Source: Desmodesmus armatus
Taxonomy: Eukaryota > Chlorophyta > Chlorophyceae > Sphaeropleales > Scenedesmaceae
DNA: 64,000 nucleotides
Direction of reading: 5' to 3'
NCBI GenBank assembly: GCA_007449985.2
Contig: VIIQ02000069.1
Location: 92,001-156,000 of the forward strand
Shown: positions 1 to 11,422 of the stretch, piece after piece
How positions within the stretch are numbered: the first letter of the stretch is position 1
Layout of the letters: each line of letters begins with the position of its first letter
Program-made: the position numbers and the translations under genes
The notes under the pieces: model-generated
What the model was told of the DNA's origin: nothing
Database searches by the model: none
Seen by the model: only the letters and a program-made list of their open reading frames with translations

Positions 1-353
1 GCTGCACCGTTGCTCGCCACAGTCCACCTCTGATGCCATCGCCACCACCATCCTACCAGAACACCCAGGTGCATCACTCCCCCCCCCCCCCCCACACACA
101 CACACACAAGCCCACAGCTGTAGTATCCAGACATCCCACAATCTCCCGCTCAATGCCTCACACCCCCTCCCCCCCCCCCCCCCCCCCCCCCGCAAAGCCC
201 ACCACGCGTTAGTCCCTTCACAACACACCCACACACTCGCACCCGCATTAGGTCTTCCTGTGCATGCAGCATCACATTCTGCTGCTGCTGCAGCAGATGG
301 CCATGGTGGCATGGAGTCACCTGTTGCTGCTGCTGCTGCTCCTGCTGCTGCTG

Positions 354-393
<40 letters not shown>

Positions 394-1548
394 GTTTGTA
401 TTGCAAGCTGAATCCCTGCTGGTAATGGTGGGTGTGCTGGTTGCTGTCCCAGCAGGAATGTGGGTGCAAGGGCAGCAAAGGGACTGAGAAGTGTTGGCCC
501 CACAGCAGCGAATGGACTGATGCTTTTCCTACCGGTCTGACTGCAGCATGGTGTTTGATGATCTTCCATACTGATATGATGTTGCCAGGTTTTCAAGTTG
601 TGGTAGAGGTGGTAGTGGCTGCTGCTGTTGTGCTGTGGTGGGTCACTGCTGTCAAGTCTGTCAAGGGCGACACCGGAAACGTTGTTTTGCAGTTGGCAGG
701 TAACGTGCGATTTCATACGGTTTCAAATCGATTCGGATTCGAGTCAATTTTGGGTGTCAGTTGGAAGTTCGTTGTGAAGTGGATGAGGTCATGACTCATC
801 ACGGGACAGATCACAGCAAACTACAACCATGTTGACTGCTCTGCACAACAGAACTATGGATGCAGCTGGAAAGCGCCTACAAGCAGTCTTGCTGAACATG
901 GCCAGACTGCACTGGCCAGAGTGCATTAATAATGTATAAAATAATTATGTGATATTGACAACTGCCAACGGGTTGACCCCACCCACATCGGTACAATATT
1001 GTCACTGGTAGCAGGCTGCACAGCGTGCTGTGTCATACGCTGCATGTAAGATGCATTGGTCAAGCCGTGCTACTGTGCGCAGCGTAAAGCAATGACCAAC
1101 ACAGTATGGGCCAAGCGCCTGAGCACACACATGCATGCATACACGTACATAGCTTTGCGGTGAAAGTATCTACTTGTAACAACCCCCCCCCCCCCCCCCC
1201 CCAATAACAGGACACCGGCAGGTACGACTTTGTCACCACTTCAGATGCATGAGGGGTGGACAAAGCGTCAGCCAAAGCAGCAAGGCAAGGCCTGAAGCCA
1301 CAAGAAAGCTTGATCCAAACAGCATTCTACACGATTCACTGCAGCACCAAAGCCCGTGTACATATCATCAGGCACTTATGGACGTCGCCATGCAAAACAT
1401 GCAGGCAGTAGCCTGAGGTTTGCTAGACATGCACGCCATACACGAGGCCGGTCAAATGCCTTCCAGTTGCCACAACCAACCAGACACCAGCCGCTGTGAC
1501 TGGCACACCCGTGAGGACAACTCTGTCAGGTGTGTTGTGCATGTATGT
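1..1548. other. Low-complexity region without a firm gene
   Basis: This stretch holds C-runs (about 78-91, 168-191 and 1182-1202), a short CA repeat at 92-108 and a CTG/GCTGCTCCT tract at about 318-393. A minus-strand open frame (150-716) reads through these as a Gln-rich and Gly-rich protein. It could be an exon of a Gln-rich regulator, but I see no domain, no splice partner and no convincing start, so I do not call it a gene. Confidence 0.5.
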
Positions 1549-3513
1549 TCACTGCTGCAGGTGCTGCAACAGCTGCTGCACCTGCGCCTGCAGCACAGCA
1601 ACCTGTGCACGTGCCTCTGCCGCAACCTGCTGCTGTGCTGACGCCTGCTCTTGCAAGCCAGCAATTTGCTGTTGCTGCGCGGCAGTCAGCTCACGCAGGC
1701 CAGCAACCTGCTGCTGCTGGTCTGAGACCTGTTGCTGTAGCCCAGTTGTGAGAGTCCGCTGCTCAGCCAGCTGCTGCGCCAGGCTGCGCAGGACTGGGAG
1801 CTGGCTGTCGGGTTCTGCAGCACATCGATCCAGTAGCTGCAGCCACACATCAGGGGCAGAGCCAGCCTGCAGCACAGAGAGACACCGAGTGGAGCAGGGT
1901 TGCAATCCAAGCACAGTACTGCACAGCCACCGCCAGCGAGCTCCCACTACGTAGGGTCAACAACTGTCACAGAGTATGGTAAGCGACTATCAATGTGTTG
2001 CGCAGGAAGCTGGAGGCACTGACATGAATCTGTCGCCACACATAATGACAAAGGCTGGCCGCTGATGCAGTGCTGCCGAGTACAGTACAATAGCTGCATG
2101 CACGCATAGGCTTGTTTACCTGTGTCCAGGCGCATATCAGAACTTCAGGCTGCCCTCCAGGCCGGGATAATTCGCAACTGAATTCGGTCAGTGTTGTCAG
2201 GCTGGTGAGGGGCAACAGCGAAGAAGTAGCCAATTCAGCACCAGCTGTATCAATATTCAAGTAAAGCAGTTGGTTCAGAGCTGTGATGCCCCTCACACAC
2301 TCATCAAAGCTGTACCGGCTGTCCAAGTCATAGTAACCAAGATACAAGTGCGTCAAGGCTGTGAGCTTGTGCAGCTCAGACACATGCAAGCCGGGCTGCA
2401 TGCGATCAGTCTCAAGCTCAACCAGGCTAGGGCAGCAGCTGACAAAGCTGCCGACATCTGCTGCACACAAGGGTGGGGGTGATATGAATTGGCCGTCGTC
2501 GTCTGAACCCCACAAAACGAATGACGTTAGGTGTGGCAGCTTTCGCGATGCAGGAAACACATGCGGCCAAATCCCCTGTGGGAACCATGTGTCGAGCAAC
2601 TCCAGTGACACCAGCTTACTGTTGGCCGTGAGTGCTGAGTATGCAGGACCAGGCGGGGGCCAAAAGACAAGGTTGTTCCTCTGGAATGACAACCTAGTCA
2701 AATGCTGCATTTGACCCACGTACGACAGGAACGAACCCGGCCCTTGTTCGGGGCCAAACACCTCACAATTGACCGTCAGGTCCTGCAATCCAGAAGGGAC
2801 CAAGGACAGTAGATCTGCCTCCACTACTGACAACAGAACCAACTTTGTGAGGGAGGCAGGTAATGACAAGCCAGGGACAATGCAGGGGCCAATCCGAGAA
2901 ACATAATCCGATGGGTTCACCACCAAGTGCAGCTCTTGGAGGTCGGTGAGGCCACCCAAGTGCACCAGGCTGTCAACACTCAACGACACGAAGTGAAGGT
3001 ATGTAAGGTGCTTGAAGCGTGGCAGTGCAGCAGCAGGCAGTTGACCCCCTGGGCTATGCGTCACCTCCAAGTGCTGCAGATGCATGAGACTACACAAGCT
3101 GTTAACAAATTCAGCTTCTGGGTTGCTGACGTTGCAAGCCAGCTCCAAGCGGGTCAGCTTGGTGCAGCCCTGAATCACACCAGACAACCCAAAATCTCCT
3201 CCAAGCGGGTGTCATAGCTCCCAGTCAGCTTCAGCTCCAGAAGGTCTTTGCATGTGTGCAGCTGCAGTGGCTGTGACAAGTGACCCAGCTCCAGGCACAG
3301 CCTTGTCAGGTGCTGTCCGTAGTGCGATACCCAGTCCAGAAGCGACTCCAAGCGCTGGGGTGCGGAATACAGAGCCACATCATCCGTAGCTGCTACTGCT
3401 GCAGCATGCAGCCTTTTGCTGACCAGGCAACAGTTGCTCAGGCGGTGATGGAGCGGAACTCGCCGCAATATGAGCTTCAATACCTCTTCTGGTAGAGAAG
3501 TAAGGCCCGACAT
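1549..3513 (-). pseudogene. F-box/LRR/coiled-coil family member A, frameshifted
   Basis: Likely CDS is complement(join(1549..1866,2120..3513)). The start at 3513 is chosen because the protein then opens with MSGLTSLPEEVLKLI, as in the paralogues in this window. F-box residues are about 3-45, including SNCCLVSKRLHAAAVAAT. Leucine-rich strands follow (LTRLELACN, LQHLEV, LTYLHFVSL, LQELHL, LTKLVLL, LVSLEL) with the family motif HVSELHKLTALTHL. A GTAAAC donor at 2119 joins in phase 0 to GSAPDVWLQLLDRCAAE and a Gln-rich coiled coil ending at 1549. The frame changes near 3178-3215: the F-box frame stops at TGA 3175-3177 and the LRR frame opens at VIQGCTKLTRLEL. No intron fits there, so it is an indel or an assembly error. 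If expressed intact it would be an SCF-type substrate adaptor, which is inferred from the domain. Confidence 0.8.
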
Positions 3514-4159
3514 AAGGAGTTCGACAAGGGAGAAAGGTGGTGGTGATCTGGATGTGACACTGCTGTCCTGTGGAGACGTCAGACAATACGAGCCAGGCCA
3601 GGCCAGGTGAAAGAGCAACGCAACCGAGACGAAATACTCATCAAAACCGGCACCGTTCCTACCGATGAAACCTCATGTCGTCGAGAGACGGGTTGAGGTT
3701 TTGACCCTGTTGAAAAATCGTCAGCTGCAGCAATGGTTATTCTCATGCTACAGCCACAGGGTATGAACGACTTCCCAGGTTTAAAAGCTGACGCAGAAGC
3801 AACTCGCACGTGTATAGCCAACAATTCTCGATTCACAACGTCATCTTGGTCTCGAGTGGACGCAAAAAATTACCTCCCTTGCCAGCTGGTTGATTTGTGA
3901 AGGCATCAAGCCGTGAGGAAGACAGTTGAACAACTCGATCCCAAACAATAAACTTCAATTAGTGTACTCCACAAACTGTGACAGGAGCTGGCAATGAGGT
4001 AAGCATGCTGGGGTCCGACAGCTGGCAATGTTTGCTGCAGCAGCAGCAGCAGCAGCAGCAGGGGCAGCAGCAGGAAATGCTTACCATACCCCAATGCTGG
4101 CTCCTTGACACACACTTGGACCCCTACCATATGTGTTTTGGCTGCCGCACCATCATGGC
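3514..4159. other. Intergenic, divergent upstream region
   Basis: Space between the starts of the minus-strand F-box gene and the plus-strand armadillo gene, so it should hold both promoters. It contains a CAG tract at about 4035-4060. I see no clear TATA box or other gene. Confidence 0.4.
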
Positions 4160-5338
4160 ATGTCCTTCAGAACAAAAGGAGCTATCACCATTGGGACAAG
4201 TTTGGTGCTTGTGGTGTTGTGGCCATTGGTTGATCGGCCACTGGGCTTCGATGCTTTCCCCAACAACAAGCTACTGCCAGGCGGTCAACGTCTAGACTAT
4301 GAACAGAGCCGCAAGGCTGTAGCCGAGTCAGCAGCAGCAATCAGGACAGAGTACCGGCAGATTTACGCAGAGCACCCCACCCACATGCGCACCAGCATCA
4401 CGCCAGAAGAAATAAGTACATCCGTGGACCTTTGGGCAGTTGCACAGCACCTGAAGTACAAGCCAGCAGCTGGTGCAGCACCAGAAGCACCAGGTGTTGC
4501 TGCGAAGAAGTCCAAAAAAGCACAGGCGATCCACCCAGGTGCGGCCGCTGTCTTGGCAGCGCGCAGGCTGAAGGCATTCACTCTTGAAGACCCCCGCAAC
4601 CTGGAGCAAGCCGTGGCGATGCTCCTGTCAGGGACACTACCAAGTCTGGTCAAGCAGTTGAACAACCTTCACGTATGTCATGATCAAGCGACAGTGCAGG
4701 ATTATGCCGTCATAGCACTGTATGAGTTGTCTGGCATTGAAGGCACCGCATGTGCTGTCATCGCTGCAACACCTGGCTGCATCGAGGCACTTGGACAAGT
4801 GATCAGCACCTCGCCCTTTCCTGAGGTGCGTAGCGTTGCAGCCCTGACTTTAGGCAACCTTGCGGATGAATTTGGTGGCCGTATGCTTATTGGTGATTCG
4901 CCTGGTGTTGTCCCGTCGTTGGTAGCCTTGTTAAACAGCAATCGTACGGCTTCGCAAGAGGCCGCAGCCTTTGCACTACGGAACCTTGCAATCAACAAGG
5001 TGAATGCGCAAGTGATTGCACGCATCCCTGGCACTGTTGACCGTCTTGTGCGGCTGCTTGGGGATACCAGCAGCGACCTTTTACAGCAGCGGGCTGCCGC
5101 GTTGCTTGCGCATCTGGCAGCACACCGTCAGGTGCATGTCGGCGTTCGCAGTACCGTTGCACTGTTGCGGCTGCAGTTGAAGGGCAGCACCAGCCCCGAG
5201 GCTGCTGCAGCCGCTCGGTTGGCCCTTCGCAACTTGGCGCCTGCTGCTTACTCCAAGCTGCTGGCTGTGGTTGGGGGAGGTTTGGCATGTTGGTGGCTGG
5301 CTGGCCTAACTCAGGTGGCCCAGGTCACTGACAATTGA
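4160..5338 (+). CDS. Armadillo-repeat protein with two membrane segments
   Basis: Single-exon gene of 392 aa. The open frame extends upstream to a GTG, but the first ATG is at 4160 (MSFRTKGAITIG). A hydrophobic segment at residues 8-26 (ITIGTSLVLVVLWPLV) looks like an N-terminal anchor, and a second at about 368-385 (AVVGGGLACWWLAGL) lies near the C-terminus. Between them are helical repeats of armadillo/HEAT type: AVIALYELSGIEG, SVAALTLGNLADEFGG, EAAAFALRNLAINKV, RAAALLAHLAAH and AARLALRNLA. The repeated ALxxLA pattern, with Gly or Asn at helix junctions, is typical. Armadillo repeats bind partner proteins; which partner is unknown. The two hydrophobic segments suggest an organelle or ER membrane location. 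No catalytic motif is seen. Codon use looks normal and the frame is clean. Confidence 0.85.
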   Translation: MSFRTKGAITIGTSLVLVVLWPLVDRPLGFDAFPNNKLLPGGQRLDYEQSRKAVAESAAAIRTEYRQIYAEHPTHMRTSITPEEISTSVDLWAVAQHLKYKPAAGAAPEAPGVAAKKSKKAQAIHPGAAAVLAARRLKAFTLEDPRNLEQAVAMLLSGTLPSLVKQLNNLHVCHDQATVQDYAVIALYELSGIEGTACAVIAATPGCIEALGQVISTSPFPEVRSVAALTLGNLADEFGGRMLIGDSPGVVPSLVALLNSNRTASQEAAAFALRNLAINKVNAQVIARIPGTVDRLVRLLGDTSSDLLQQRAAALLAHLAAHRQVHVGVRSTVALLRLQLKGSTSPEAAAAARLALRNLAPAAYSKLLAVVGGGLACWWLAGLTQVAQVTDN

Positions 5339-5656
5339 AGGTCAAGTGTGTTCAGCCTGATGCTGGTGCAACTGCAGCAGCAAACCTGTTGTGAGCAGTT
5401 GCACTTTTACCGGGCTGTTGGAAGACTGACAAGGAGTGGCCCCGGTGCAGCTGCATTTACAGCAGTAGACCTGGCTAAATTTGGCGTGTATGCCCCCACA
5501 CGAGACGACACCCTGTCAGGCTGAACCTTGTTCAGCACGGCGGCCTATTTAGGCTGCACTCTAGTGGCAAACTGTACTGGCATAGATATGGTGGCCCAAG
5601 CTGGTCCGACTCGGGCCTGCCATTGCAGCTTGTTGGTCTGCAGTTTAGCCAGTGAG

Positions 5657-5661
5657 TGTAA
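5657..5661 (+). terminator. TGTAA poly(A) signal
   Basis: TGTAA is the usual polyadenylation signal of volvocine green algae. This copy lies about 320 nt after the stop of the armadillo gene, a reasonable 3' UTR length. No other TGTAA was noticed in between. Confidence 0.45.
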
Positions 5662-5934
5662 TCTACACCAGTTGTGATGCCCCTCTGCAAATGCCGCACT
5701 CCCCAGCAGCATGCAGTGCAAGCTCTAGAAAGGCACTGCTCAGCATCACAGTCACACAGCCCCAGTACTGCAGGCCATGGTTCAGCATCATTAGTGGGAA
5801 GCAGGAGCATCAGCAGTTACACGTACAGAAGCCACCCCCGCCTGGGCGAAGCCAGCACATAGCTTGCAACTGACTGAACCACCAAAACAACAACACACCA
5901 GCATTTTTCATGTTGAATCTGCACACACAGCTCA

Positions 5935-6300
5935 CGAGGCTGCCAGGCTCCCAGTCTGCATGCGAGGCACGACCTGCAGGCGAACGCCACCAGGCTTGTC
6001 AACCTGACAATACAAGACATGTACATGTGACTGTACGTTCTGTAAACAACAACCCGTGTGCACCAGCTGGCCACTGCAGCCTCAAGCAGCGCCAATACAA
6101 AACCCATTGAAACCAACACCAACTAAACAGCATGATTGCACGACAGTCAACCACCGCTGAACCGTCATGTCTGATGACCAAGCAGTACCGACACACAGCT
6201 GCCAGGCTCCCAGTCTGCATGCAAGGCATGACATGCAGGCGAACACCACAACAACCTGTGTCAACCAACCGGCTACTGCAGCCTCAAGCAGCGCCAATGA
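5935..6300. repeat. Imperfect duplication, about 100 to 160 bp units
   Basis: The block with GCTGCCAGGCTCCCAGTCTG and a following TGCAGGCGAAC at about 5938-5985 recurs at 6198-6246. A second shared block, ACTGCAGCCTCAAGCAGCG, is at about 6073-6092 and 6274-6293. The copies are partly degenerate and have different spacing. Confidence 0.75.
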
Positions 6301-7586
6301 AGCACGCAGTGCAACGGATGCCAACTGCACAGTGTATTGCTGCACTGCACAGTGTAGTTGCACAGTGTGCAACTGAGTTGACAGTCATCAACCGTCGAAC
6401 TGCCAGGTCTGGTTTGATAACCGAGCACTGAAACAGCACCTTGCATTCAGACAGCCGCGCCAAAGCACAGTCTGCTGGGAGGCCAATGTCTGGGGGGTAC
6501 TGATCCTCACACAGCACTGCAGCTGCAGCCGTTGCCAACGTCAAACACTCCTCCCATACAAAAGCACCCATAGTAGAGAGCGGATAACAATACACATGTC
6601 AGATGACGCAAAGCAGCTCAAGCGAAGACCTCCACGATTGTGCAGGCGCCCCTTGATTCCACGGGCCGGCTTACCCGGGCACCAGTAACCTTGTCTCATG
6701 CAACCACTAACAGCATTGCTGGCAGCAGAAGTAAAAGACATAGCCACTGGCTCTGTATGATACAGAGCCCTTCACAAAAAGACGGCGCACGTGGCTGCTT
6801 GGACACGGACAGTCAGTGTGCCCATGCAGACACTCAAAAAGTGTCACAGACTGAGCCAGGTGTGTGGACAATGAAAAGAAAAGCAAATCAACAAGCCAAG
6901 AGCAGGGCAGGCAGCTGCCACAGTCAACCGCGGTATGACATGCGTTGGGTAAAGCACTGAAGCTGCCATTCTTACGCCCAACTGAGCAGCCATGAATCGC
7001 TCTGAACAGTAACCCAACCGGGTGATCGCAGATGGTGTGCAACATAAATTGGTGGCGCAACTTCTAGCAAACTCTAAAACGATATCGGCCATCACCCAAC
7101 CACAAGAGGCGACCAGCGATGCAGCAACCTAGTATACAGCATGCACATCACGCCTGGGGCATAGTGTGTTGCTGCACCCCGGGTGCAGCACCGGGTGCTG
7201 CACGGCATGATAGCAGCACAACAGCACCTGCCCTTTTGCATGCATGACATGTGCAGCACAAGCCATAGCAGCCAAAAGCCTCTCTCCAGAACAACAAAAT
7301 AGAAAATAAAAATTTGCTGTGTCACACACCCTCAATCAGATGTACAAACTTGCCTCTGCTGAGGGTCGAACGCCGCCCTAGATGAAATATGCTGACCACC
7401 ACAAGACCCACCACCAAAACACACACGGAAATTTTGGCTCTTCCTGCAACCATCATTTACTGCCAGCTGCTGCTGGCAGAATCATTTGAACACCACTGGC
7501 AACCAGTGATGTCTTCAGCTGCACGCGACAGCATGCCTCATTTTGATGGGTGGGACTGGCACAGGGGCCTCCACATTCTTGTTCAT

Positions 7587-10500
7587 CTAGTCGAGCAGGG
7601 TCTCCTTGACCAGGCGCTTCACGTCCTCAGGGAACCCCTGCACAACAGCAAGCACATCAGTGGCAGTACAGGTCAGAGGCCCAGCCGCACAGTATAGTGC
7701 ATTTACACCATGCAGCCAGGGTTGCAGCAGCCTGACAGCCGCACATGCCGGGTTCTGTTTGCCAACTCCGCAACAATGCAAGCTGCACCTGGCGCACAGT
7801 CATTATAGTCACTACATGGTTAGTAGCATCACGCACCGCGTTGTCAGTCAGCATCCACTTGAGGTAGCTGCGGCTCTTGGCAGCCACATACTTGAGCGTC
7901 TTGCCTGCAAGCAACAACGGGGCAGTAGTAGTAGCAGCCACTCGGGTGCACATGCAGAGAACAAGAATATCTACTCAATGTATTATTTGACACTGGTGTC
8001 CCATGAGCCTTATTGAATCCCTACGGGGTGTTCAGGCATGGCCTGAACCATGCGACAGTAACAGTATACCTGTATCTCAACGTATTTCATACAGCGCCTC
8101 ATATTCTCACCTGAGTACTTGCCCACGGTCAGTGTTGGCTCCCAGACCAGGGTGCCGTCACAGGTGGCCCTGTCGCCAGGCTTGACCGTGTCGTTGGTAT
8201 GTGTCAGCCTGCCAGGGGCGGCGGCGGGGTTGTCTGCCACCAGCAGCAGGGCCTCAGTCACGATGTCCAGCACGTCGTCTGCGAAGTCATTCTGTGATCA
8301 CATCAAAACAAGCAGTAGAATGGGCAGAATCTGTGGGTTCAGTGCAGTAACTGTTACTTGAGTTCACCAGATTACGTTCACGCCAGCTGATGCACCCAAC
8401 CATTACAGATGCGTTAAAAGTAGAGAGAGATAAGCAAACAACAAACGTGTACAAACGCCTTCCAGGTGCCAGTTCTAACTTGAAAGGTCGCAATGCAATT
8501 TTCTGGCAGCAAACACGCTGCACCAGACAGCATGAGACTCACCTTCAGCATCCACTTCAGGTAGGTTGGAGACTCAATGGCCACGTCCACCACAAACTCG
8601 CCTGTAGGAGCAACATTGCACCACATATCACACGGTGTCAGCATATTGTTGCAATAACTGTACCTGTGTCAGTCTGGCTATGGCAGGCCATATGTAGGGA
8701 CATTGTGTACACTAAAGCTTTGGGTAGGCGTCTCGTTCCGGACAATCAATCTGCCAATGCCTCCCGTGCTGTGAGTGTGTTAGTAACAAAGCTGAGGCCC
8801 TGGGCCTTGGCAAGAGATGCTGCGAACAGGTCGCTCGCTGAAATATTCCGACAACCTTTCAGTGGACTACAGACGAGTACCAAGACATCAACTCCTGCGC
8901 GTATCATGCCAATGCCATAAGCTAGTATGCGCCTTGATGGCTCCCTACTAGGCTCTCTACCTGCAGTATGGGGTGTCCCGACACATCCTGAGCCATGCGT
9001 TGGCAACATTCATCACTCACCCTTGTGCCGTCCAAAGTTGAAGGTTGGCAGGCGTCCGAAGCCCTCAGCGTACTCGTACACCAGCTTGCCATCAAGGGTG
9101 GCATACTTCTCAACGCGGTGCCCTGCCTGCTGCAGGGCATCCATCACAATGGCCTTGACATCGTCAGCAAAGTTCTCCTGTGGTTGCAGTACATGACAGG
9201 TAGCGGCATGGGCAGGCTCACCCCGTTCAGTGCAGTGTGCATCATGAGTTGGTTGCAATTGCATCGGAGTTGGTATGGAGTGCAACGGTCACAGCAGCTG
9301 AGGCCAGCGCAGCACCCTGTGTTGGGTGAGCTGACCGAGCTGTGAAACAGGCGAAAGTCTGTATGTTTTGTTGTTTTCTGCGACACGCTCAGACACAACA
9401 TGCTCAGATCCGTACAAGTGCCTTACACAAGGTATACTGGTGCCAGCTTTCCCTTGTGACCAACCTGGGCTGAGCATATCAGTGAGTGACAACGTTCTTC
9501 AACAAAACTGCATCCAGACTCACCTTCAGCATCCAGGTCAGGTAGGTTGGGGACTCCTTGGCCACGTCCAGCACAGTCTTCCCTGCAGCCCAACCATGAC
9601 ATGTACCACACAGGTTGTAAACGATGTGTTGCAGCACCAAGGCAAAAGTGGCAGCCTGGCTCAGCATTTCAGGCTGCAATACTCGTGGCGAACACACATG
9701 ATCTTCCTGAATCAGCTTGAACTTCATGGCATGGCATGCAGTGAGCAGGCTAGCTGGTGTCTCAACATCCTTACAGTCGTAGACTGTGACAGGCTCTCTG
9801 TTCTACAGCCTGTATGCACATACAGCATGTATGAATGCTGGTTTTGCTCACCTGAATGCTTGCCAAAGTTGAAGGCCGGCAGGAGCTCCCTGCCCTCATC
9901 ATACTGGAAGACCAGCTTGCCATCCTGTGAGGCCTTGGCTCCAGCCTGTTGCAGCATCAGCAGCAGCAGCGGCAGTGGTGGCGGAAGATGTTGAGACAGT
10001 TTTATGTACGCGAATATTGAATGCAAGCAAACGATTCACCAATCACCGACTGCCACCAGCCTGACTTTCTGCAGCAATAGCTGCTCATGGGTCAACTGTG
10101 ATGGCAGCCATGGGTGAATGCAGCACATAGTCGTTGTCAGTGCTAACGGCATTTTGGCAGGATCAAGTTTGCGTTAGAACTCACCTTAGCAGACTGGGCG
10201 TGCTTGCAGCTGCTGCTGCTGCTCCTGTTCTTGACATCTTGCATGGGCTGGGCAGGAGGGGCTGACAGTGCCACCCGGGCAGCGCCGGCGACGTCATCAT
10301 AGCTTATTGCATTGTCCTCCAGCTTGCAAGCCACTGCATTGCAACGACCGGCAGGCAGAGGCAGGAAAGGAGGGATCGGCATGGTCAACTCGCAAATGGA
10401 ACACAAAGGGACAAACGCTCACGTCAACTCAAAGCTACAGCATTTTAAATTACAGCTTGCTGGAGGAGACGCTTGGATGCCGCACCGTAGTGCTGATATT

Positions 10501-10607
10501 GCAACTAGGGCTTGGTCGATCACCAATGTGCGCAGCGGGGCAACTCTGGAACAGAGGTGCTCACCATCCCCTTTCACAACTCGCTCGACTCTTTGCTGCT
10601 GCATCAT
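7587..10607 (-). CDS. Protein of three ExoX-C-like modules
   Basis: Nine exons: complement(join(7587..7637,7837..7904,8111..8291,8543..8601,9021..9177,9524..9582,9852..9945,10185..10333,10565..10607)). Every junction keeps the frame and the sum is 861 nt, giving 286 aa. After a Ser-rich N-terminus, three modules follow the pattern F-N-F-G-K-H-S-G, then GKTVLDVAKESPTYLTWMLK, then (E/N)xFADDV with a short helix. Their cores lie at about residues 87-125, 160-198 and 241-287. The glycine-rich entry (FGKHSG, FGRHKG, VGKYSG) and the SPxYLxWML core match the small domain at the C-terminus of many bacterial ExoX-like exonucleases. No nuclease domain is present, so the protein is probably a binding or scaffold protein; that is inference. 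It is divergent from the exonuclease-like gene at 11423, with 815 bp between the starts, and shares its module and exon plan. The start ATGATG at 10607 is supported only by frame and splice phase. Confidence 0.75.
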
Positions 10608-11354
10608 TTGGTATGCAGGTGGTAGTGATCAAAGGCTTGAGAGGGCAACTGCAACACGGACCAGAAGCACCAGAAGCAAGAGCAGCACCAGGAACAGCAA
10701 CATCAACAGCGGAGTGAAGATCATCTGGGTATACGAATTCAGAGCGATTGCCCCGTGCCTGACTTTGCGGGTCTTGCAGAGCTGACTGTGGCACCAGCAG
10801 TGAGCTCCAAGCGGTGTCATGCCTTCAAGGCTGCCGAAACAGCTGGTTGTGTACGCTTTGGTCGCAAAATCACGCAGCGTGGCTTGCTGCACTACAAGCA
10901 ACACATGCGCTTACCTGGGGACCAAAAGTTCGTGGACTTCGCCGTACCAGTCGTCACTAAATCAGAAAGTACTTGTGTGGAAGGCAATGTACGCGCTCAG
11001 CCTTACCACCCGTTCCTAGCTAGTTTCCAAACCCCAGTCAATGGTCACTCCGAACCCCAGTGACCAACTGGGGTTTGCGGCACGTCGTGGTAGTAAATGA
11101 TAACAAAAAAAATGTAGTTTGATTTCACTTATGACAGTGGGAAGATACTGCAGGCGTATCGTTCAGGACCGTTGCCCGGAGCTGCTTGGTGTGCAGCAGT
11201 AGTCCTCCACCAATCTCTTTGGTGATCACTTGCAGTTCACGTCCTTGCATCCTTCTAAGTGCACACCAACCGACAGAAGCATACCTTTTACAAGCACCTT
11301 ACACCTGGAGGAGCTACAGCATTAAGCTACAAGAGCCAAACTGACTCACCACCA

Positions 11355-11385
<31 letters not shown>

Positions 11386-11422
11386 CTGGAACAGCAGCAA
11401 CTGCAACTGCAGCTCACGGGCC
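10608..11422. promoter_or_regulatory. Shared upstream region of two related divergent genes
   Basis: This 815-bp segment lies between the putative start codons of the two divergent ExoX-C-module genes, so it probably works as a bidirectional promoter. A CAG-rich tract lies at about 11361-11400, just before the plus-strand ATG. I see no unambiguous TATA box. Either gene could have an unrecognised 5' exon here. Confidence 0.4.

Larger units (their letters stand above)
5339..7586. other. Intergenic region with a degenerate duplication
   Basis: No gene recognised. After the armadillo 3' UTR it holds a duplicated block (5935-6100 and 6195-6300) and otherwise unique-looking sequence. Open frames here are short, overlap on both strands and match no domain I know. 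Confidence 0.5.
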
